Part shown: positions 63,206 to 64,000 of the stretch, piece after piece
How positions within the stretch are numbered: position 1 is the first letter of the stretch
How the letters are laid out: each line of letters opens with the position of its first letter
Assembly: GCA_020636905.1 (NCBI GenBank)
Contig: JACJWX010000006.1
Coordinates: forward strand, 75,018 to 139,017
Reading direction: 5' to 3'
Length of the DNA stretch: 64,000 bases
Source: Actinomycetota bacterium
GTDB lineage: Bacteria; Actinomycetota; Thermoleophilia; Miltoncostaeales; Miltoncostaeaceae
Notes under the pieces: model-generated
What the model was told of the DNA's origin: nothing
The model's database searches: none
The model's input: the letters and a program-made list of their open reading frames with translations, nothing else
Translations under genes and position numbers: made by a program

Positions 63206-64000
63206 CTACCCGACGGTCACCGGGGTGCCGTACGAGCTGAAGTTCCAGACCACCGGGGCCTCCGGCGCCGGCAGGCGCACGCATCCGTGCGAGGCCGGGT
63301 ATCCGGGGACGCTGGGGTACTCGTGGAAGGCGAAGCCGCCGTAGAAGTACTGGGCGTACGGGAGCGTCACGCTGAACGGGTTCGACCACGATCGGATCTC
63401 GCGCCGGATGACGCTGAACCGGCCGCGCGGGGTGCGGCCGCCGGCGCCGCTCGACACATGGATGGCCCGCTGGGTGACGCCGTTCTCGATGAGCAGGAGC
63501 ACCTGCCGGTCGATGTGAACCTCGAGGCGGCGACCCGATGCGCTCCGATTCCACGGGACGGGACGGCTGGCCGTCGACAGGCGCTTGCGCGTGGTGTCGT
63601 CGACCAGTCCGGTCCGGGTGAGCCCGACCCAGCCCTGGAACGCCATCACCGCCTGCTGGGTGCGGTAGTCGAGGCTGTTGTTGTCGGCGCCGTTGGGCAG
63701 GTAGCCCAGGCCGATCAGCCGCCGCTGGATCCCGGCGACGGTGGAGAGGCTGCACGAGTTCCCCCAGCGGCCCAGACGCTTCTTGCGGGCGACCTGCTCG
63801 GCCTCGCGGAGTTCGGTGGCCCAGCGCATCCCGCCGGCGACCTTCGCCGGCGCCTGGCCGCGCTGCACCAGCTTCCAGTTGACCGACGCCTTGCCCGAAC
63901 CGCCGCCGGGGTAGACCCACGCCAGCACGCGGTCCCGCGAATCGCGTTCGCGGGCCTGGGTGATGAGGGTGACCGACTTGCGGAGCGGCAGCAGGCCGAG
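63206..64000 (-). CDS. L,D-transpeptidase with peptidoglycan-binding and nuclease-like domains (5-prime end missing)
   Basis: The minus-strand frame is open from the right edge to a stop at 63206 (264 residues visible). The first part (RERDSRDRVLAWVYP, VNWKLVQRGQAP, AEQVARKKRLGRWG) matches the end of a staphylococcal-nuclease (SNase) domain. A peptidoglycan-binding helix bundle follows (IQRRLIGLGYLPNG, TQQAVMAFQGWVGL). The C-terminal YkuD domain has LEVHIDRQVLLLI and the catalytic SHGCVRLP with its cysteine. It would make 3-3 crosslinks outside the membrane. The start, signal peptide and nuclease catalytic residues are outside the window. Confidence 0.82.
   Translation of the reverse strand, partial: LGLLPLRKSVTLITQARERDSRDRVLAWVYPGGGSGKASVNWKLVQRGQAPAKVAGGMRWATELREAEQVARKKRLGRWGNSCSLSTVAGIQRRLIGLGYLPNGADNNSLDYRTQQAVMAFQGWVGLTRTGLVDDTTRKRLSTASRPVPWNRSASGRRLEVHIDRQVLLLIENGVTQRAIHVSSGAGGRTPRGRFSVIRREIRSWSNPFSVTLPYAQYFYGGFAFHEYPSVPGYPASHGCVRLPAPEAPVVWNFSSYGTPVTVG

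Overview
The window is about 70 percent GC and packed with short-gap or overlapping genes on both strands. Several features point to Actinomycetota: a PASTA-kinase/FHA/PP2C/FtsW/PbpA division-signalling cluster, TANNNT -10 boxes placed directly in front of start codons, tRNA genes without an encoded CCA end, and the combination of PucR, DUF4446 and DUF445 proteins. A deep-branching lineage such as Thermoleophilia (Solirubrobacterales-like) fits best, but that placement is inference. There is no phage, transposon or CRISPR array. The window looks like chromosomal backbone with some accessory surface and stress genes.

Layout, 1-20 kb. First come folate genes (pabB at the left edge, pabC at 9.3 kb), separated by a DEAD-box/cold-shock helicase, a YdeI-like protein, an EVE protein and an iron-peptidase (imelysin) cluster at 4.1-9.2 kb. 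The cluster holds an IrpA-like imelysin, a di-heme oxidoreductase, a second imelysin and an HTTM protein. Three of its four genes are broken by single-base run-length changes. A nitrogen block follows: a PucR regulator divergent from type III and type I glutamine synthetases. Next is an exopolysaccharide operon with a phosphatase-fold protein, a polyprenyl-phosphate sugar transferase, a coiled-coil protein and a GT4 glycosyltransferase.

Layout, 20-40 kb. A five-gene plus-strand unit carries an ECF sigma factor fused to a zinc-finger and a membrane segment, two secreted Ig-like proteins and two tandem tyrosine recombinases. The minus strand from 39.7 down to 27.0 kb is one long chain of overlapping genes: kinase 2, fhaA, fhaB, pstP, ftsW, pbpA, a possible 31-codon ORF, pknB, ddl, a phosphoesterase, a DUF4190 protein and a lipoprotein. 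The products couple phospho-signalling to septal peptidoglycan synthesis.

Layout, 40-64 kb. A tRNA-Leu is followed by an acidic membrane protein, a DUF4446 protein, pheA, an HNH nuclease, a beta-carbonic anhydrase and NDH-2. Then come small stress and accessory genes (LysR, VOC, SnoaL, MerR-VOC, methyltransferase, MFS), a tRNA-Arg, and a redox group (nitroreductase, OsmC, NTF2-like, and a YceI-VOC-MarR operon with its own operator). The right end holds an SDR, TSUP and DUF445 proteins, a Gfo/Idh/MocA oxidoreductase, an ArsR-SRPBCC pair, ilvD, hom and an L,D-transpeptidase fused to a nuclease-like domain that runs off the edge.

The most notable observations are: the sigma/Ig-like/Xer operon; a recurrent leaderless-promoter architecture at nine or more genes; the indel-ridden iron-peptidase cluster; several domain fusions (DEAD-CSD, SNase-PG binding-YkuD, MerR-VOC, kinase-polytopic membrane domain); and a perfect 15-bp hairpin between the two glutamine synthetases.
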